Part shown: in pieces, positions 1-9,375 of the stretch
How the letters are laid out: the number at the start of each line of letters is the position of its first letter
Numbering within the stretch: position 1 is the stretch's first letter
NCBI GenBank assembly: GCA_903872505.1
Contig: CAIQKV010000056.1
Span: 33,600 to 97,599 of the forward strand
From: an uncultured Opitutia bacterium
GTDB taxonomy: Bacteria; Verrucomicrobiota; Verrucomicrobiia; Opitutales; Opitutaceae
DNA: 64,000 nucleotides
Direction of reading: 5' to 3'
Notes under the pieces: generated by a model
Database searches by the model: none
What the model was told of the DNA's origin: nothing
The model's input: only the letters and a program-made list of their open reading frames with translations
Made by a program: the position numbers and the translations under genes

Positions 1-539
1 AGTCGTTCCCGCGACTGCACCCGGCCGCGGCGCCGGGCCAGCAGGGCGAGCAGGTTGAACTCCGTGGCGGTGAGCGTCACGGCCTTGCCGCCAACGCGCG
101 CCGCATGGCGCGGGATGTCGATCTCGAGCACGCCGAGCTGAAGCTGGTCGCCGGGCTCATCGGCGGCCTTGATCCGCTTGAGCAGCTTGCGGATGCGCAG
201 CACCAGCTCGCGCGGGCTGTAGGGCTTGGTGACGTAATCGTCGGCCCCGAGTTCGAGGCCGACCACGCGGTCCATTTCGGCGGCCTTGGCGGTCAGCATG
301 AGGACGGGGATGCCCGCCGTGGCCGGATCGCGCCGCATGAGCTTGCAGACCTCGAGACCGTCGAGCTCGGGCAGCATCAGGTCGAGCACGACGAGGTCGG
401 GCCGCTCGGCGCGCACGGCGGCGAGCGCCTTCAGCCCGTCGGTGGCGAAAATCGGCGCGAATCCGGCCTCGCGCAGCTTGAACCCGAGCACCTCGAGTGC
501 GTCGAGTTCGTCGTCGACCACCAGGATCTTAGGTTTCAT
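1..539 (-). CDS. phoB: Phosphate regulon response regulator PhoB (partial, 3' end outside window)
   Basis: OmpR/PhoB-class two-component response regulator; the first 179 codons are visible and the C-terminus lies beyond the left edge. The receiver domain (about residues 1-120) has the acidic pair D9/D10, phospho-acceptor D53 in VVLDLMLPELDG, T83 and K105. The start of a winged-helix DNA-binding domain follows (TATEFNLLALLARRRGRV). The ATG at 539 overlaps the end of phoU by 11 nt, so it is the last visible gene of the porin-pstSCAB-phoU transcript. It should activate Pho genes under phosphate limitation. No histidine kinase (PhoR) is seen here; one may follow to the left. The name rests on family plus context. 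Confidence 0.9.
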   Translation of the reverse strand, partial: MKPKILVVDDELDALEVLGFKLREAGFAPIFATDGLKALAAVRAERPDLVVLDLMLPELDGLEVCKLMRRDPATAGIPVLMLTAKAAEMDRVVGLELGADDYVTKPYSPRELVLRIRKLLKRIKAADEPGDQLQLGVLEIDIPRHAARVGGKAVTLTATEFNLLALLARRRGRVQSRER

Positions 540-1194
540 TGGGCTTGGGGGCCGTGTGGCGGATATCCTTCGCCTCGTAAAGGTAGACCACCTGCTGGGC
601 CACGTTGGTGGCGTGGTCCGCGATGCGCTCAAGGCACTTGGAAATGACCATGAGGTTCAGGCACCGGGTGATGGTGGTTGGCCGCTCCACCATGTAGCTG
701 GACAGCTCGCGGTGCAGCTGGCGGTTGAGCTCGTCGACGTCCTTGTCCCGCGGAACGACTGTGCGGGCCTTGTCCGGCTGGTGCTCGATGAAGGCCGTCA
801 GCGCATCGCGCAGCATCTCCAGCGACATCGTCGCCATGCGCGGCAGGTCGATGTAGGGCTTGAGCTGCGGCTCGGCATTGAGGTCGTGGGCCCGGCGGGC
901 GATGCTGCACGCCTCGTCGCCCACCCGCTCGAGGTTCTGGGAGATCTTCATCGCCACGGTGATGAGGCGCAGCTCGGTCGCCAGCGGCGCCTTGGCCAGC
1001 AGGTGGATGGCGATGTCGTCCACCTCGATCTCGAACTGGTCGATGATGTTGTCGTCCGCCTGCACCTTGAGCGCGAGGGCGTCGTTGCGTTCGACGAGCG
1101 CGCGCATGGACCGCGCGACCGCGGACTCAGCGTGGCTCGCCATCGCCAGGATCGTCTCGTTGAGCTTGGTCATTTCCTCGGAGAAGTGTGTCAT
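529..1194 (-). CDS. phoU: Phosphate transport system regulator PhoU
   Basis: PhoU-family cytoplasmic protein of 221 residues, the usual length, made of two related three-helix repeats (N-terminal MTHFSEEMTKLNETI, second half with LERIADHATNVAQQVVY). The E/D-rich LERVGDEACSIA and LERIADHATNVA segments are the family's metal-binding helices. PhoU links Pst transporter state to PhoR/PhoB signalling and restrains phosphate uptake. It starts 16 bp after pstB and overlaps the phoB start, which is classic pst-phoU-phoB order. Confidence 0.95.
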   Translation of the reverse strand: MTHFSEEMTKLNETILAMASHAESAVARSMRALVERNDALALKVQADDNIIDQFEIEVDDIAIHLLAKAPLATELRLITVAMKISQNLERVGDEACSIARRAHDLNAEPQLKPYIDLPRMATMSLEMLRDALTAFIEHQPDKARTVVPRDKDVDELNRQLHRELSSYMVERPTTITRCLNLMVISKCLERIADHATNVAQQVVYLYEAKDIRHTAPKPNET

Positions 1195-1210
1195 GGTGGG
1201 GGGATGAAGT

Positions 1211-2089
1211 TCAGCCGAACCGGCCGGAGACGTAGGCCTCGGTCTGCGGGCTGGCGGGGTTCATAAAGATGTCACGCGTGGGGGCATATTCAATGAGTTT
1301 ACCCATGTAGAAAAAGGCGGTGCTGTCGGAGCAACGGGCCGCCTGCTGCATGTTGTGGGTGACAATCACAATGGTGTAGCGCTCGCGGAGGGACTGGATC
1401 AGCTCCTCGACCTTGGCCGTGGCGACCGGGTCGAGGGCCGAGCAGGGCTCATCCATCAGGATGATCTCGGGCTCGACCGCGATCGCGCGCGCGATGCACA
1501 GGCGCTGCTGCTGGCCGCCGGAGAGGCCGAGCCCGCTGGTGTGCAGCCGGTCCTTGACCTCGTTCCAGAGGGCGGCGCCGCGGAGGGACTTTTCCACGAC
1601 CTCGTCCAGGCGGGCCGCATTGTTCACGCCCTGCAGCTTCAGGCCGTAGGTGATGTTCTCGTAGATGGACTTCGGGAAGGGGTTGGATTTCTGGAACACC
1701 ATGCCCACGCGCTTGCGCAGCTCGATGACATCCACATCCGGCCGGTGGATGTCGATGCCGCGGATCTTGATGGTGCCCGACGCGACGCGGGTGCCGTCGA
1801 TCAGGTCGTTCATGCGGTTGAAGCAGCGCAGGAGCGTGGACTTGCCGCAGCCGGAAGGCCCGATGAAGGCCGTGACCTTCTTGTGCTCAATGTGGAGGCT
1901 GATGTCGTGGAGGGCCTGCACGGCGCCGTAGAAGAAATCGACATGGTCGATGTCGATGAGCGTTTCGCCCGCGGGGGCGACGGCACTGCCGGGGGCCGCG
2001 GGGATGGCGGCGGGGGCGGAGAGCGGGCGGAGCGTGATCGCGGGTGCGGGGGCGGTGGATTCCATGACGAGCGGGGCGGAAATTACCAT
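1211..2089 (-). CDS. pstB: Phosphate ABC transporter ATP-binding protein PstB
   Basis: ATPase subunit of the high-affinity phosphate importer, 292 residues from the chosen ATG at 2089. That start overlaps the end of pstA by 7 nt; a second ATG at 2065 is possible. It has Walker [12 protein letters not shown], the Q-loop region [13 protein letters not shown], signature [16 protein letters not shown], Walker [13 protein letters not shown] and the H-loop [14 protein letters not shown]. The first 35 or so residues are an Ala/Pro-rich extension before the conserved fold begins ([16 protein letters not shown]). An upstream in-frame extension to 2296 is only pstA in another frame. Confidence 0.95.
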   Translation of the reverse strand: MVISAPLVMESTAPAPAITLRPLSAPAAIPAAPGSAVAPAGETLIDIDHVDFFYGAVQALHDISLHIEHKKVTAFIGPSGCGKSTLLRCFNRMNDLIDGTRVASGTIKIRGIDIHRPDVDVIELRKRVGMVFQKSNPFPKSIYENITYGLKLQGVNNAARLDEVVEKSLRGAALWNEVKDRLHTSGLGLSGGQQQRLCIARAIAVEPEIILMDEPCSALDPVATAKVEELIQSLRERYTIVIVTHNMQQAARCSDSTAFFYMGKLIEYAPTRDIFMNPASPQTEAYVSGRFG

Positions 2090-3126
2090 TTGTAGCGGTT
2101 GCGAAGCCGGGTGCGCAGCACAATCGAGGCCGCGGCGGTGAGGGCGACGATGAACAGGAAGACGAAGGCGGTGCCGTACTGGACGCGCTCGGTGTATTCG
2201 TTCTGGGGGATCTTCGCGCTGACCACGTAGATGTGGTACGGCAGCGCCATCACGCCCTGGAAGAAGAAGTCTGTCCAGCGGGTGAGGCCCTGCCACGGCA
2301 GCTGGGTTCTCAAGACTGAGGCGGCGGTGAACATGATCGGAGCCGTCTCACCCGCCACGCGCGCGATGCCGAGGATGGACGAGGTCAGGATGCCCGGCAG
2401 GGCGTAGGGCAGCACGTTCTTCCGGATGGTCTGCCACTTGGTCGCGCCCAGCGCCAGCGAGCCCTCGCGGAAACCCTTCGGCACCGCCTTGAGGGACTCC
2501 TCCGAGGCCGTGATCACGACCGGCAACACCATGAATGCGAGGGTGAACCAGCCGGCCAGCAGCGACGTATTCCAACCAAAAAAGATCACGAACATACCGT
2601 ACCCGAAAAGGCCGAACACAATCGAGGGCACGCCGGCGAGATTGAGGATCGCGAGCCGCACGAAACGGATGAACGTCCCGTCGCGCGCATATTCGTTCAG
2701 GTAGACCGCCGCGCAGACGCCGAGGGTGAGCGCGATGGTCATCGAGCCGATGACCAACAAAACGGTGCCGACGATGCACGGGAAAATGCCCCCTGCGCAG
2801 TAAACGTAGCTCTCAGATTTCACGTTGGCGGCGGCCGGATTCCTTTCCTTGAATACCCGGAACTCCTTGTCACCCATCTCCATCTTCTTCCCCTGCCACT
2901 CGAACACGTAGAGCGACTCGGGCGCCTCGGTCAGGAAGGTCGTGTTGACGAACGGCGCCTTGGTCTGGAAGACCGTGCTCAAGCCCTTGATGAAGATGTT
3001 CAGGAACACGACGGCACCGCACAGCAGCACCAGATAGGTGGCCCCGCGGAACAGCCAGAAGATGGCGGACTCCGAACGGCGCAGCGCCGAGGGCCGGGCC
3101 TGGAAATGGTGCGTCGGATCAGCCAT
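2083..3126 (-). CDS. pstA: Phosphate ABC transporter permease PstA
   Basis: Inner-membrane permease with about six transmembrane helices and the MetI-like EAA loop ([22 protein letters not shown]) that docks on PstB. At 347 residues it is longer than typical PstA because about 60 residues are inserted between the first and second helices, predicted periplasmic. It lies 3 bp after pstC and overlaps pstB by 7 nt, so all three should be translated together. Confidence 0.93.
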   Translation of the reverse strand: MADPTHHFQARPSALRRSESAIFWLFRGATYLVLLCGAVVFLNIFIKGLSTVFQTKAPFVNTTFLTEAPESLYVFEWQGKKMEMGDKEFRVFKERNPAAANVKSESYVYCAGGIFPCIVGTVLLVIGSMTIALTLGVCAAVYLNEYARDGTFIRFVRLAILNLAGVPSIVFGLFGYGMFVIFFGWNTSLLAGWFTLAFMVLPVVITASEESLKAVPKGFREGSLALGATKWQTIRKNVLPYALPGILTSSILGIARVAGETAPIMFTAASVLRTQLPWQGLTRWTDFFFQGVMALPYHIYVVSAKIPQNEYTERVQYGTAFVFLFIVALTAAASIVLRTRLRNRYKW

Positions 3127-3129
3127 GGT

Positions 3130-4731
3130 TCAGCCGATGGAAATCCGGTAGCGGCGCACAATGTGCTGCGCCGCATAGTTGATGGCGAGGGAGAGGAAAA
3201 AAAGCAGGATGCCGACGACAAACAGCGCCCGGTAGTGGATGCTGCCCTGCACGACCTCGCCCATTTCCTGGGCGATGATGCCCGTCATGGTGTGGACCGG
3301 CTGGGTGATGACGGCGAGCCCCGCCGTGAAATCCGGGATGGCGATGCGGTTGCCCGCGCACAGCAGGACGACCATCGTCTCGCCGATCACCCGGCCGAAC
3401 CCGAGCAGCACCGCCGAGATGATGCCGGAAAGCGACGCCGGCACGATGATGCGCATGACGGTCTGCAACCGCGTGGCCCCCAGCGCAAACGACGCCTCCT
3501 TGAACGAGCGCGGCACATTGTTGAGCGCGTCCTCCGCGAGGGTGAAAATTGTGGGCACGGCCAGCAGCGCGAGCAGGCAGCCCGCGGTCAGGATGTTGAG
3601 CCGCTCGCTGTACGGAAAGCCCGGGACCCAGGCGAGCCAGGTTTGCTGGGAGAGCGCACGCAGGGTCTGGCCGAGCACGGCGATGCCGAAAAAGCCCAGC
3701 ACCACCGACGGCACGGCCGAGATGAACTCAATGCAGGGCTTGATCAGCCGCTGTTCCCACGGGCTGGCGATCTGGTTGACGTAAATCGCCGCGCCCACGC
3801 CAAGCGGCACGGCCAGCACCAGCGCGACCAGCGAGACCATGAGCGATCCGGCGACCAACGGGATCACCCCATACCAGTCCTGCCAGAAGCTGGCGGTCAC
3901 CCATTCCCGGCCAAACAGGAACGCGGAAAACTCCTGCGTCGCCGGGACGGGCCGGCGGTAATCCCAGGTTTCCAGGTTCCGGGCGACCGCGGGGAACCCG
4001 GCCAGATATTCGGCCGTGAGCTGCCGGAAGCGGTCCAGCCGGGCCTGCAACTCCGGAGTTGGCATCGCGGGCGCCGCGGCCACGATCCCGGCCAGGCGCT
4101 TCGCCAGGTCCGCGCTGGCCTCCCGGTATGCGGGCAGCGTGCCGAGGATCGGCTTGAGCTCCGCCACGAAATCCACCGGGGTGATTCCCACCTCCGCCGC
4201 CGCCTGGGCCTTGCCCGCGGCGAGCAACTGGGCGCGCTCGGTCTTCCGGTCTTCCATCACGGTGAACCGCTCCTTGATGGCCGTGGCCTGCTCGGTGAGG
4301 TCCGAGACCAGGGTCCGCAGCGGCTCGACCGCATCGCCATACTGCCCGGCGAATTCATCGAAGCCGGCCAGCGCCGCGTTGGCCGCCGCCGGCGTGAGAT
4401 GCTGATGCTGCGTGAAGTGCTGGAACTGGCGGAGCCGGAGATCCGACAGGTAGCGGGTCAACGCCGTGTGGTCGTCCTGCTGCGCCCGGATGAAATCCAC
4501 GTACTCCAGTCCCGCCTCGCGGTAGACTTTCAGGTTCTGGCGGTTCTGGCCGAAGAAACCCGCCCCCTCCCGGAACAGGAAGATGGTGATCAGCGCCAGG
4601 ACGATGATCGAGACGACCGCGTTCCCGCCGAAAAACACCTTGATGCAGGTATCGAGCGTCAGGCCAAACAGCCGGAACTTCCCCTTGTGGGCAATGAAGT
4701 GGGCGCTGTCAGCGGGTGCGGGGGAAGCCAT
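3130..4731 (-). CDS. pstC: Phosphate ABC transporter permease PstC, long form
   Basis: Permease partner of PstA. The conserved permease core is in the C-terminal half, with EAA loop EASFALGATRLQTVMRIIVPA. The protein is 533 residues, far above the usual 300 or so, because a hydrophilic, helix-prone segment of roughly 200 residues sits between helix 1 (VSIIVLALITIFLF) and the core, probably in the periplasm. I chose ATG 4731 (MASPAPADSAHF). The alternative upstream TTG at 4782 would start inside the terminator hairpin that precedes this gene, so it is unlikely. Confidence 0.92.
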   Translation of the reverse strand: MASPAPADSAHFIAHKGKFRLFGLTLDTCIKVFFGGNAVVSIIVLALITIFLFREGAGFFGQNRQNLKVYREAGLEYVDFIRAQQDDHTALTRYLSDLRLRQFQHFTQHQHLTPAAANAALAGFDEFAGQYGDAVEPLRTLVSDLTEQATAIKERFTVMEDRKTERAQLLAAGKAQAAAEVGITPVDFVAELKPILGTLPAYREASADLAKRLAGIVAAAPAMPTPELQARLDRFRQLTAEYLAGFPAVARNLETWDYRRPVPATQEFSAFLFGREWVTASFWQDWYGVIPLVAGSLMVSLVALVLAVPLGVGAAIYVNQIASPWEQRLIKPCIEFISAVPSVVLGFFGIAVLGQTLRALSQQTWLAWVPGFPYSERLNILTAGCLLALLAVPTIFTLAEDALNNVPRSFKEASFALGATRLQTVMRIIVPASLSGIISAVLLGFGRVIGETMVVLLCAGNRIAIPDFTAGLAVITQPVHTMTGIIAQEMGEVVQGSIHYRALFVVGILLFFLSLAINYAAQHIVRRYRISIG

Positions 4732-4782
4732 GTTGCGGCAGAAGGATAGGCTGCAATGCGCGGGTGGGAGGTGGTGAAACAA

Positions 4783-4812
4783 AAGCCCGCCGACTTTAGG
4801 TCAAGCGGGCTT
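4783..4812 (-). terminator. Hairpin between pstS and pstC
   Basis: An 8-bp perfect stem (4783-4790 with 4805-4812) and a 14-nt loop, followed on the minus strand by a T-rich stretch (TTTTG then TTTC). It sits 22 bp after the pstS stop and about 50 bp before the pstC ATG. As a leaky intrinsic terminator it would keep pstS more abundant than the permease genes, as is common for binding-protein genes. Termination efficiency is inferred. Confidence 0.7.
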
Positions 4813-4833
4813 GGGTGACATTGTTGGAACGAT

Positions 4834-5640
4834 TCAGCGGATGGGCACGAAACCGATCTTCTCGGCGATCTTCTGGCCCGCGTCACTGAGGGTGAACTCG
4901 ACGAACTTCGCGGCCTCGCCCACGGGCTCGCCGTTCGTGTAGTAGAACGTTGGCCGGGCGTAGGGATATTTCTTCGCAAGCACGGAAGCCTTGCTCGGGA
5001 CGCTGCCCTCGATTGAAGCCACCTTGACGCCCGGTTCATTCATATAGGCCAGGCCGCAATAGCCGATGCCGCTCGGATTCTTGGCCACCTCGGCGACGAT
5101 CTGCTCGTTGCCGGCCATCTTTTGCGAGGAGGAGGCATAATCGCGGTTCTTCATGGCGAGGGCCTTGAAGTCCGAGTACGTGCCGGAGGACGTGTTGCGG
5201 GTGTAGATCGAGATCGTACCCGCCGTACCGCCCACCGCCGACCAGTCGGTGATGTCACCGGCGAAGATCTGCTCGACCTGGCGCTTGGTGAGGGTCGCCA
5301 CCGGGTTGGCCGCGTTCATGACCACCGCGATGCCGTCATAGGCGACGATCGTGGGCTTCATGCTCACGCCCTTGGACAGCGCGAGGGACATTTCCGTGGG
5401 TTTGGCGCGGCGGGAGGACATGCCGATCTGCGCGGTGCCGTCAATGATGGCCGCAATGCCGGTGGTCGAGCCCTCGGCGGCGATCTCGAAGGAGACCCCG
5501 GGATTCCTCGCCTTGTATTCCTCGGCGAGCGTGGGGACCAGCTTGGCCCCAAGGGTGTCAGAACCCTTGATGACCAGTTTCTGGGCTTGGAGTGAAGTCG
5601 CGGCGAGCATCGCCACGGCAATGAGGGTGAGTTTGTTCAT
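4834..5640 (-). CDS. pstS: Phosphate-binding periplasmic protein PstS
   Basis: Substrate-binding protein of the Pst importer. A signal peptide (MNKLTLIAVAMLAATSLQAQ) precedes a PBP-like fold that begins LVIKGSDTLGAKLVP. Phosphate-ligand motifs are visible: GSDT, AEGSTTGIAAI, QIGMSSRRAK and TRNTSSGTYSDF. At 268 residues it is a compact member of the family. It starts 39 bp after the porin gene and so probably shares its promoter, and it is separated from pstC by a terminator hairpin. Confidence 0.93.
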   Translation of the reverse strand: MNKLTLIAVAMLAATSLQAQKLVIKGSDTLGAKLVPTLAEEYKARNPGVSFEIAAEGSTTGIAAIIDGTAQIGMSSRRAKPTEMSLALSKGVSMKPTIVAYDGIAVVMNAANPVATLTKRQVEQIFAGDITDWSAVGGTAGTISIYTRNTSSGTYSDFKALAMKNRDYASSSQKMAGNEQIVAEVAKNPSGIGYCGLAYMNEPGVKVASIEGSVPSKASVLAKKYPYARPTFYYTNGEPVGEAAKFVEFTLSDAGQKIAEKIGFVPIR

Positions 5641-5679
5641 GATTGGATTGGTTTGGGATGTATTTGGGATCAGGGCGGA

Positions 5680-6936
5680 TTAGAAGTTCACCTGCATCTG
5701 GCTGCGGATGCCGTCCGTCTTCGCCTCGGCATGGGCCCCGGTAACCGTGTCCTTGGATTCGGCATGGAGATATCCGAGTTGGAGTTTCACGTCATTGCCG
5801 CGGAAGAGATAATTCCCGCCGAAGTACCATTCGGACATCTTGTTCATCGTGCCGCCGCCGGGAGCCGACCGAGTGCCGTCGCTGATGTTCACCCCGCGGC
5901 CGTTGGAGTCGACGGAGGTGTAGCGGATGACCGCCTCCAGCTTGTCGGTGACAAAGTAAGCGGGCTGAATCCAGTAGGCCGTGGGCTTGGCGGTGGCAGT
6001 GCCCGAGACCTGGCCATTCTGGTTGTTGCCACTCCAATACTCCCCCTCGAGGTCGAACGGCCCGGACGTGACCACGCCATAAACCGAGTAGACCGTGAGG
6101 TTGTTGCCCTTGCCGAGAACGAGGCCGCCCTGGTCGGGCAAATAGCCAACGGATGCGCCAAGCCGGTAGGTGTTGCCCTCGCCGAACTTGCCCTTGTAAC
6201 CGGCGTTGCCCCAGTAGGCCTGATTGTTGTTGGCGTTGGAACCCGCGCTGTTGACCCCCGCGGTGCCGTCTTCGTTGCGCTCAGGATTGGTGACCGCCAC
6301 ATTGTAGAAAAGACCGTTGTCGGCTTTGCCGCCGGCAAAGACACCGATGCGGTAGCTGCCCGCACCCAGCCGCCGGCCGTTGTTGGCCTCGACGAAGTAG
6401 CGGGTGGCAGGCGAACGTTCGATGGCCTTCAGGCTGCCGGAGGAGGTATCCCATTCCTCCAGGCCGATGGGCGCCTTGCGGAAGCCGATGTCGACCGCCA
6501 GGGCATCGCTCTGGGTCCACGTGATCTTGGCCTCGTCAAACGTGGTGCCCGCAAAATCGTAGTTGATGCTGGAGGTCCAATTGTTGCCGAGATTGGCCTT
6601 CGCCCCGAGATAGATGCGGCGGAGGAAGAAGTGCTCGGTGGAAACGGGATTTGCGGAGGTGCCATCAATCGAGGTGCCCAGGCCGGCATATTGCACCTGG
6701 ATGCGGCCCGCGATGGTCAGGCCGACGGTGCTCTTGCCGCCGGAGATGGTCGAGATAATGCCGGCGCTGGCATCCCGGGTGAGATCCGCGCGGAGATCCT
6801 CGGCCTCTTGGTCGGTGACGATGCCTTTCTTGACCAGCAGGTCGACGAGCGGGCCGCTGTCCTGCGCGAATGCAGTGCCAGTGGCGAGAAGTGCGCCGCC
6901 AAGCAGCGCGAGCCATTTTGATTTCAAGTTGAACAT
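5680..6936 (-). CDS. Phosphate-selective porin (OprP/OprO family)
   Basis: Outer-membrane beta-barrel protein of 418 residues. It has a signal peptide (MFNLKSKWLALLGGALLATGTAFA), a short helical N-terminal segment (LVDLLVKKGIVTDQEAEDL) typical of this family, then alternating barrel strands rich in Gly and aromatic residues ending in the outer-membrane signature QMQVNF with terminal Phe. OprP/OprO porins pass phosphate and polyphosphate. Leading the pst operon supports phosphate as substrate. It is the promoter-proximal gene, and the Pho-box-like repeat lies just upstream. Confidence 0.88.
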   Translation of the reverse strand: MFNLKSKWLALLGGALLATGTAFAQDSGPLVDLLVKKGIVTDQEAEDLRADLTRDASAGIISTISGGKSTVGLTIAGRIQVQYAGLGTSIDGTSANPVSTEHFFLRRIYLGAKANLGNNWTSSINYDFAGTTFDEAKITWTQSDALAVDIGFRKAPIGLEEWDTSSGSLKAIERSPATRYFVEANNGRRLGAGSYRIGVFAGGKADNGLFYNVAVTNPERNEDGTAGVNSAGSNANNNQAYWGNAGYKGKFGEGNTYRLGASVGYLPDQGGLVLGKGNNLTVYSVYGVVTSGPFDLEGEYWSGNNQNGQVSGTATAKPTAYWIQPAYFVTDKLEAVIRYTSVDSNGRGVNISDGTRSAPGGGTMNKMSEWYFGGNYLFRGNDVKLQLGYLHAESKDTVTGAHAEAKTDGIRSQMQVNF

Positions 6937-6994
6937 GATGATGAGTGCGTTCGGTGTTGGTTGCCTAAAACGCCCGGCATCATGCCCGCCAATT

Positions 6995-7024
6995 GTTACA
7001 AATGTGTGGCGGTCAGGTTACAAA
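6995..7024 (-). promoter_or_regulatory. Pho-box-like direct repeat upstream of the porin-pst operon
   Basis: On the minus strand the octamer TTTGTAAC occurs twice with a 22-bp period (7024-7017 and 7002-6995), about 60-90 bp upstream of the porin ATG. PhoB-type regulators bind tandem direct repeats with 11-bp periodicity, so two identical octamers exactly two turns apart in the promoter region of a phosphate operon are a plausible operator. The sequence differs from the enterobacterial CTGTCAT repeat. Confidence 0.55.
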
Positions 7025-7066
7025 CCGGCAAATCCCCCCGCCCTGCCTGCCTGTTGCCAATACCGC

Positions 7067-8845
7067 TCAGGCCACCGGCTTGCGGCGCTTTTCCACCAGC
7101 GCCAGCAGCAGGTCGCCCTTGGCAAGGCTGCCCAGCAGGCGGCCGGTCCCGGGCGCCACCACGGGAATCCGCTCGGCGGTGAACCCGAGGAACATCCCCA
7201 GCGCATCGCTCAGCGTCTGGTCCGGGCCGATCCGCGGGAAATCCTCGCGCAGGATGTCGCGCGCAATGACCAGCTCGGCGAGCTCGGGCTGGCCGAGGTA
7301 GGGCTTGATGTCGTGCAGCGACACCGCCCCGAGGAAGCGCCCCTCGTCGTCCCGCACGTACAGGTTGTTCACCCGCACGGAGAGGAACGTCTGCGCGATC
7401 TCGGCGAAGCGCGCCGCCGCGGGGATGGTGGGCGGGTCGGCCCGCATCAGGTCCGCCACGCGGCCCGTGGGCAGCACGGGCTCCGGCTCCGCGGCGGCCT
7501 TGCGCCGCAGGGAGGCGCTGTAGAGCGACTCCCCCGCCAGGCCCTTGGCCGTGTAGTACGCGATCACGCTGCAGAGCATGAGCGGCAGGATGATGTCGTA
7601 GCTCAGCGTCATCTCGAACAGCATGATCACGGCCATGATCGGCGCGCGGCTCGCCGCCGAGAGGAACGCGCCCATGCCCACCAGCGCAAACGCGCCGGGA
7701 TTCACGGCGCCCGCCGGCCACACCGCGTGCACCGCGCCGCCGAACAGGTAGCCCGCGCTCGCGCCCATGAACAGCGACGGCGTGAACACGCCGCCCGGCG
7801 CGCCCGAGCCGAACGACGCCATCGTCGCGAGCCATTTGCAGGCCACGACGCCGAGCAGCACCTTCCAGACCACGGGCCCGTTGAGGATCTGCACCACCAC
7901 GCTGTAGCCGTTGCCGCAGACCTGCGGCACGTTGATCGCGATGACGCCGACCGCGAGCCCGCCCAGCGCCAGCCGCGCGACGATGGGCAGCCGCAGGGAG
8001 AGGAAGAATTCCTCCGACTGCTTGAGCGAGCGCAGGAACAGCGGGGCCAGCGTGCCCGAGAACAACCCGAGCACCACGTACGGGCCCATCTCCCAGGGCG
8101 AATAGAGCTGGAACTCCGGCACGCGGTACATCACCTGCGCCGCCGTGAGCACGCGGATGGTCAGCGTCGCCACGACCGCCGACACGACCAGGGGCCCGAG
8201 GCTCTCCATCGCGATCGAGCCCAGGATGATCTCCGCCACGAAAAACGACCCGGCGATCGGCGCGTTGTAAGCCGAGGCGATGCCCGCCGACGCGCCGCAG
8301 GCCACCAGCAGCCGCAGTTGCGGCCCGGTGAACAGCCGCCAGCGGCCGACGAGCGAGGCGGCGACCGCCGAGAGCTGCACCATCGGGCCCTCCCGCCCGA
8401 TGGATCCGCCCGAGCCGATGGAGAACAGCGCCGCCGTGCTCTTGACCAGGCTGGCGCGGACCGGCACCCGGCCGTTGCCGATGACGATGGCCTCCATGTA
8501 GTCGGTCGAGCTCTGCGACCGCGTGAGCCGCGAGCCGTAGAGCAGCACCAGGCCTGCCGCCGCCCCGCCGAGGGTCGGCACGAGCAGGCAGCCCCACCAG
8601 GGCAGATGCCGCATCGATTCGACGACGCCGGCGCTCGAGCCGGTCAGCAGCTCATGCACGCCTTCCGCGAGCGCGGAGAAAATCATCGAGGCCATCGCGC
8701 CGAGGAAGCCCGCGAGCGCCGCCCACAGCAGCGTGACCTGCCAGTCGCTCAGCTGCAGCTTTTCCCGGACCCACAGCCGCCAGCGCAGCAGCCGTTGCAG
8801 GCGCCGCAGCAGCTCCATTGCCGGGTCGATGGCCGTATTCTTCAT
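7067..8845 (-). CDS. ClC-family chloride channel/antiporter with CBS domains
   Basis: Inner-membrane ClC protein of 592 residues. It has the gating-glutamate motif GSIGREGP (E152) and the GGVFTP motif (GSGAPGGVFTPSLFMGA), then a C-terminal pair of CBS domains (about residues 450-590). The first anion-selectivity motif, normally GSGIP, is not recognisable: the matching stretch reads SRLTRSQSSTDYMEAI. Its ATG overlaps the stop of the upstream EIIA-like gene by 4 nt, implying coupled translation. Whether it is a channel or a proton/chloride exchanger cannot be decided from sequence alone. Confidence 0.9.
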   Translation of the reverse strand: MKNTAIDPAMELLRRLQRLLRWRLWVREKLQLSDWQVTLLWAALAGFLGAMASMIFSALAEGVHELLTGSSAGVVESMRHLPWWGCLLVPTLGGAAAGLVLLYGSRLTRSQSSTDYMEAIVIGNGRVPVRASLVKSTAALFSIGSGGSIGREGPMVQLSAVAASLVGRWRLFTGPQLRLLVACGASAGIASAYNAPIAGSFFVAEIILGSIAMESLGPLVVSAVVATLTIRVLTAAQVMYRVPEFQLYSPWEMGPYVVLGLFSGTLAPLFLRSLKQSEEFFLSLRLPIVARLALGGLAVGVIAINVPQVCGNGYSVVVQILNGPVVWKVLLGVVACKWLATMASFGSGAPGGVFTPSLFMGASAGYLFGGAVHAVWPAGAVNPGAFALVGMGAFLSAASRAPIMAVIMLFEMTLSYDIILPLMLCSVIAYYTAKGLAGESLYSASLRRKAAAEPEPVLPTGRVADLMRADPPTIPAAARFAEIAQTFLSVRVNNLYVRDDEGRFLGAVSLHDIKPYLGQPELAELVIARDILREDFPRIGPDQTLSDALGMFLGFTAERIPVVAPGTGRLLGSLAKGDLLLALVEKRRKPVA

Positions 8846-9360
8846 CGCCGGGCCCCGCGCGCCAGCAGCGCGGTGAATTCCGCCTCCGTGCGCGCGGCCA
8901 GCAGGCCGGCGCGGACCCCCTCCGCCTTCAGCAGCCGCGAGATGGCCGCCACCGCCAGCAGGTACTCCTCCACCTGCGACTTCGGGGTGCCGACCATGAA
9001 CACCAGCCGCACGTGTGGGTGCTCGGCGTCAAAGCCGACGCCCGGCGCCGTGATCCGGGCCACGCCCAGCACCACCCGTGAGACGGCGTCCGTGCGGGCA
9101 TGCGGCAGCGCCACGTCGGGCGCGACGCACACCGGCGCCATCATCGCGCGCTCCAGCAGGCCGTGCAGGAACTTGGGCGCGTCCGTGACCGCGGGGCTCA
9201 GCGCGAGCCGCGCATGCAGGGCGATGATCGCCGATTCGCGGGAGTTTGCCGCCAGGTCCAGCATCAGCGCATCCGGCTGGGCGAGTAGTTGGGTCGGCAG
9301 GTCCACGTCGCGGTCACCGTAGCCGGGCCCCGCCGCAAAACAAGTCCGCGCTCGGCCCAT
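8842..9360 (-). CDS. PTS EIIA (PtsN/fructose type) domain protein
   Basis: Single-domain EIIA type 2 protein of 172 residues. The phosphorylated histidine is H87 in VALPHART, followed by VGFDAEHPHVRLVFMVGTP, which is typical of PtsN/EIIANtr. No other PTS component is nearby. It is translationally coupled to the ClC gene, suggesting it regulates ion transport rather than sugar import, as EIIANtr proteins do for potassium systems. The first 30 or so residues are not part of the domain; starts near 9306 (GTG) or 9264 (ATG) are possible. Confidence 0.85.
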   Translation of the reverse strand: MGRARTCFAAGPGYGDRDVDLPTQLLAQPDALMLDLAANSRESAIIALHARLALSPAVTDAPKFLHGLLERAMMAPVCVAPDVALPHARTDAVSRVVLGVARITAPGVGFDAEHPHVRLVFMVGTPKSQVEEYLLAVAAISRLLKAEGVRAGLLAARTEAEFTALLARGARR

Positions 9361-9375
9361 TTCTCCCGGGCCGGG

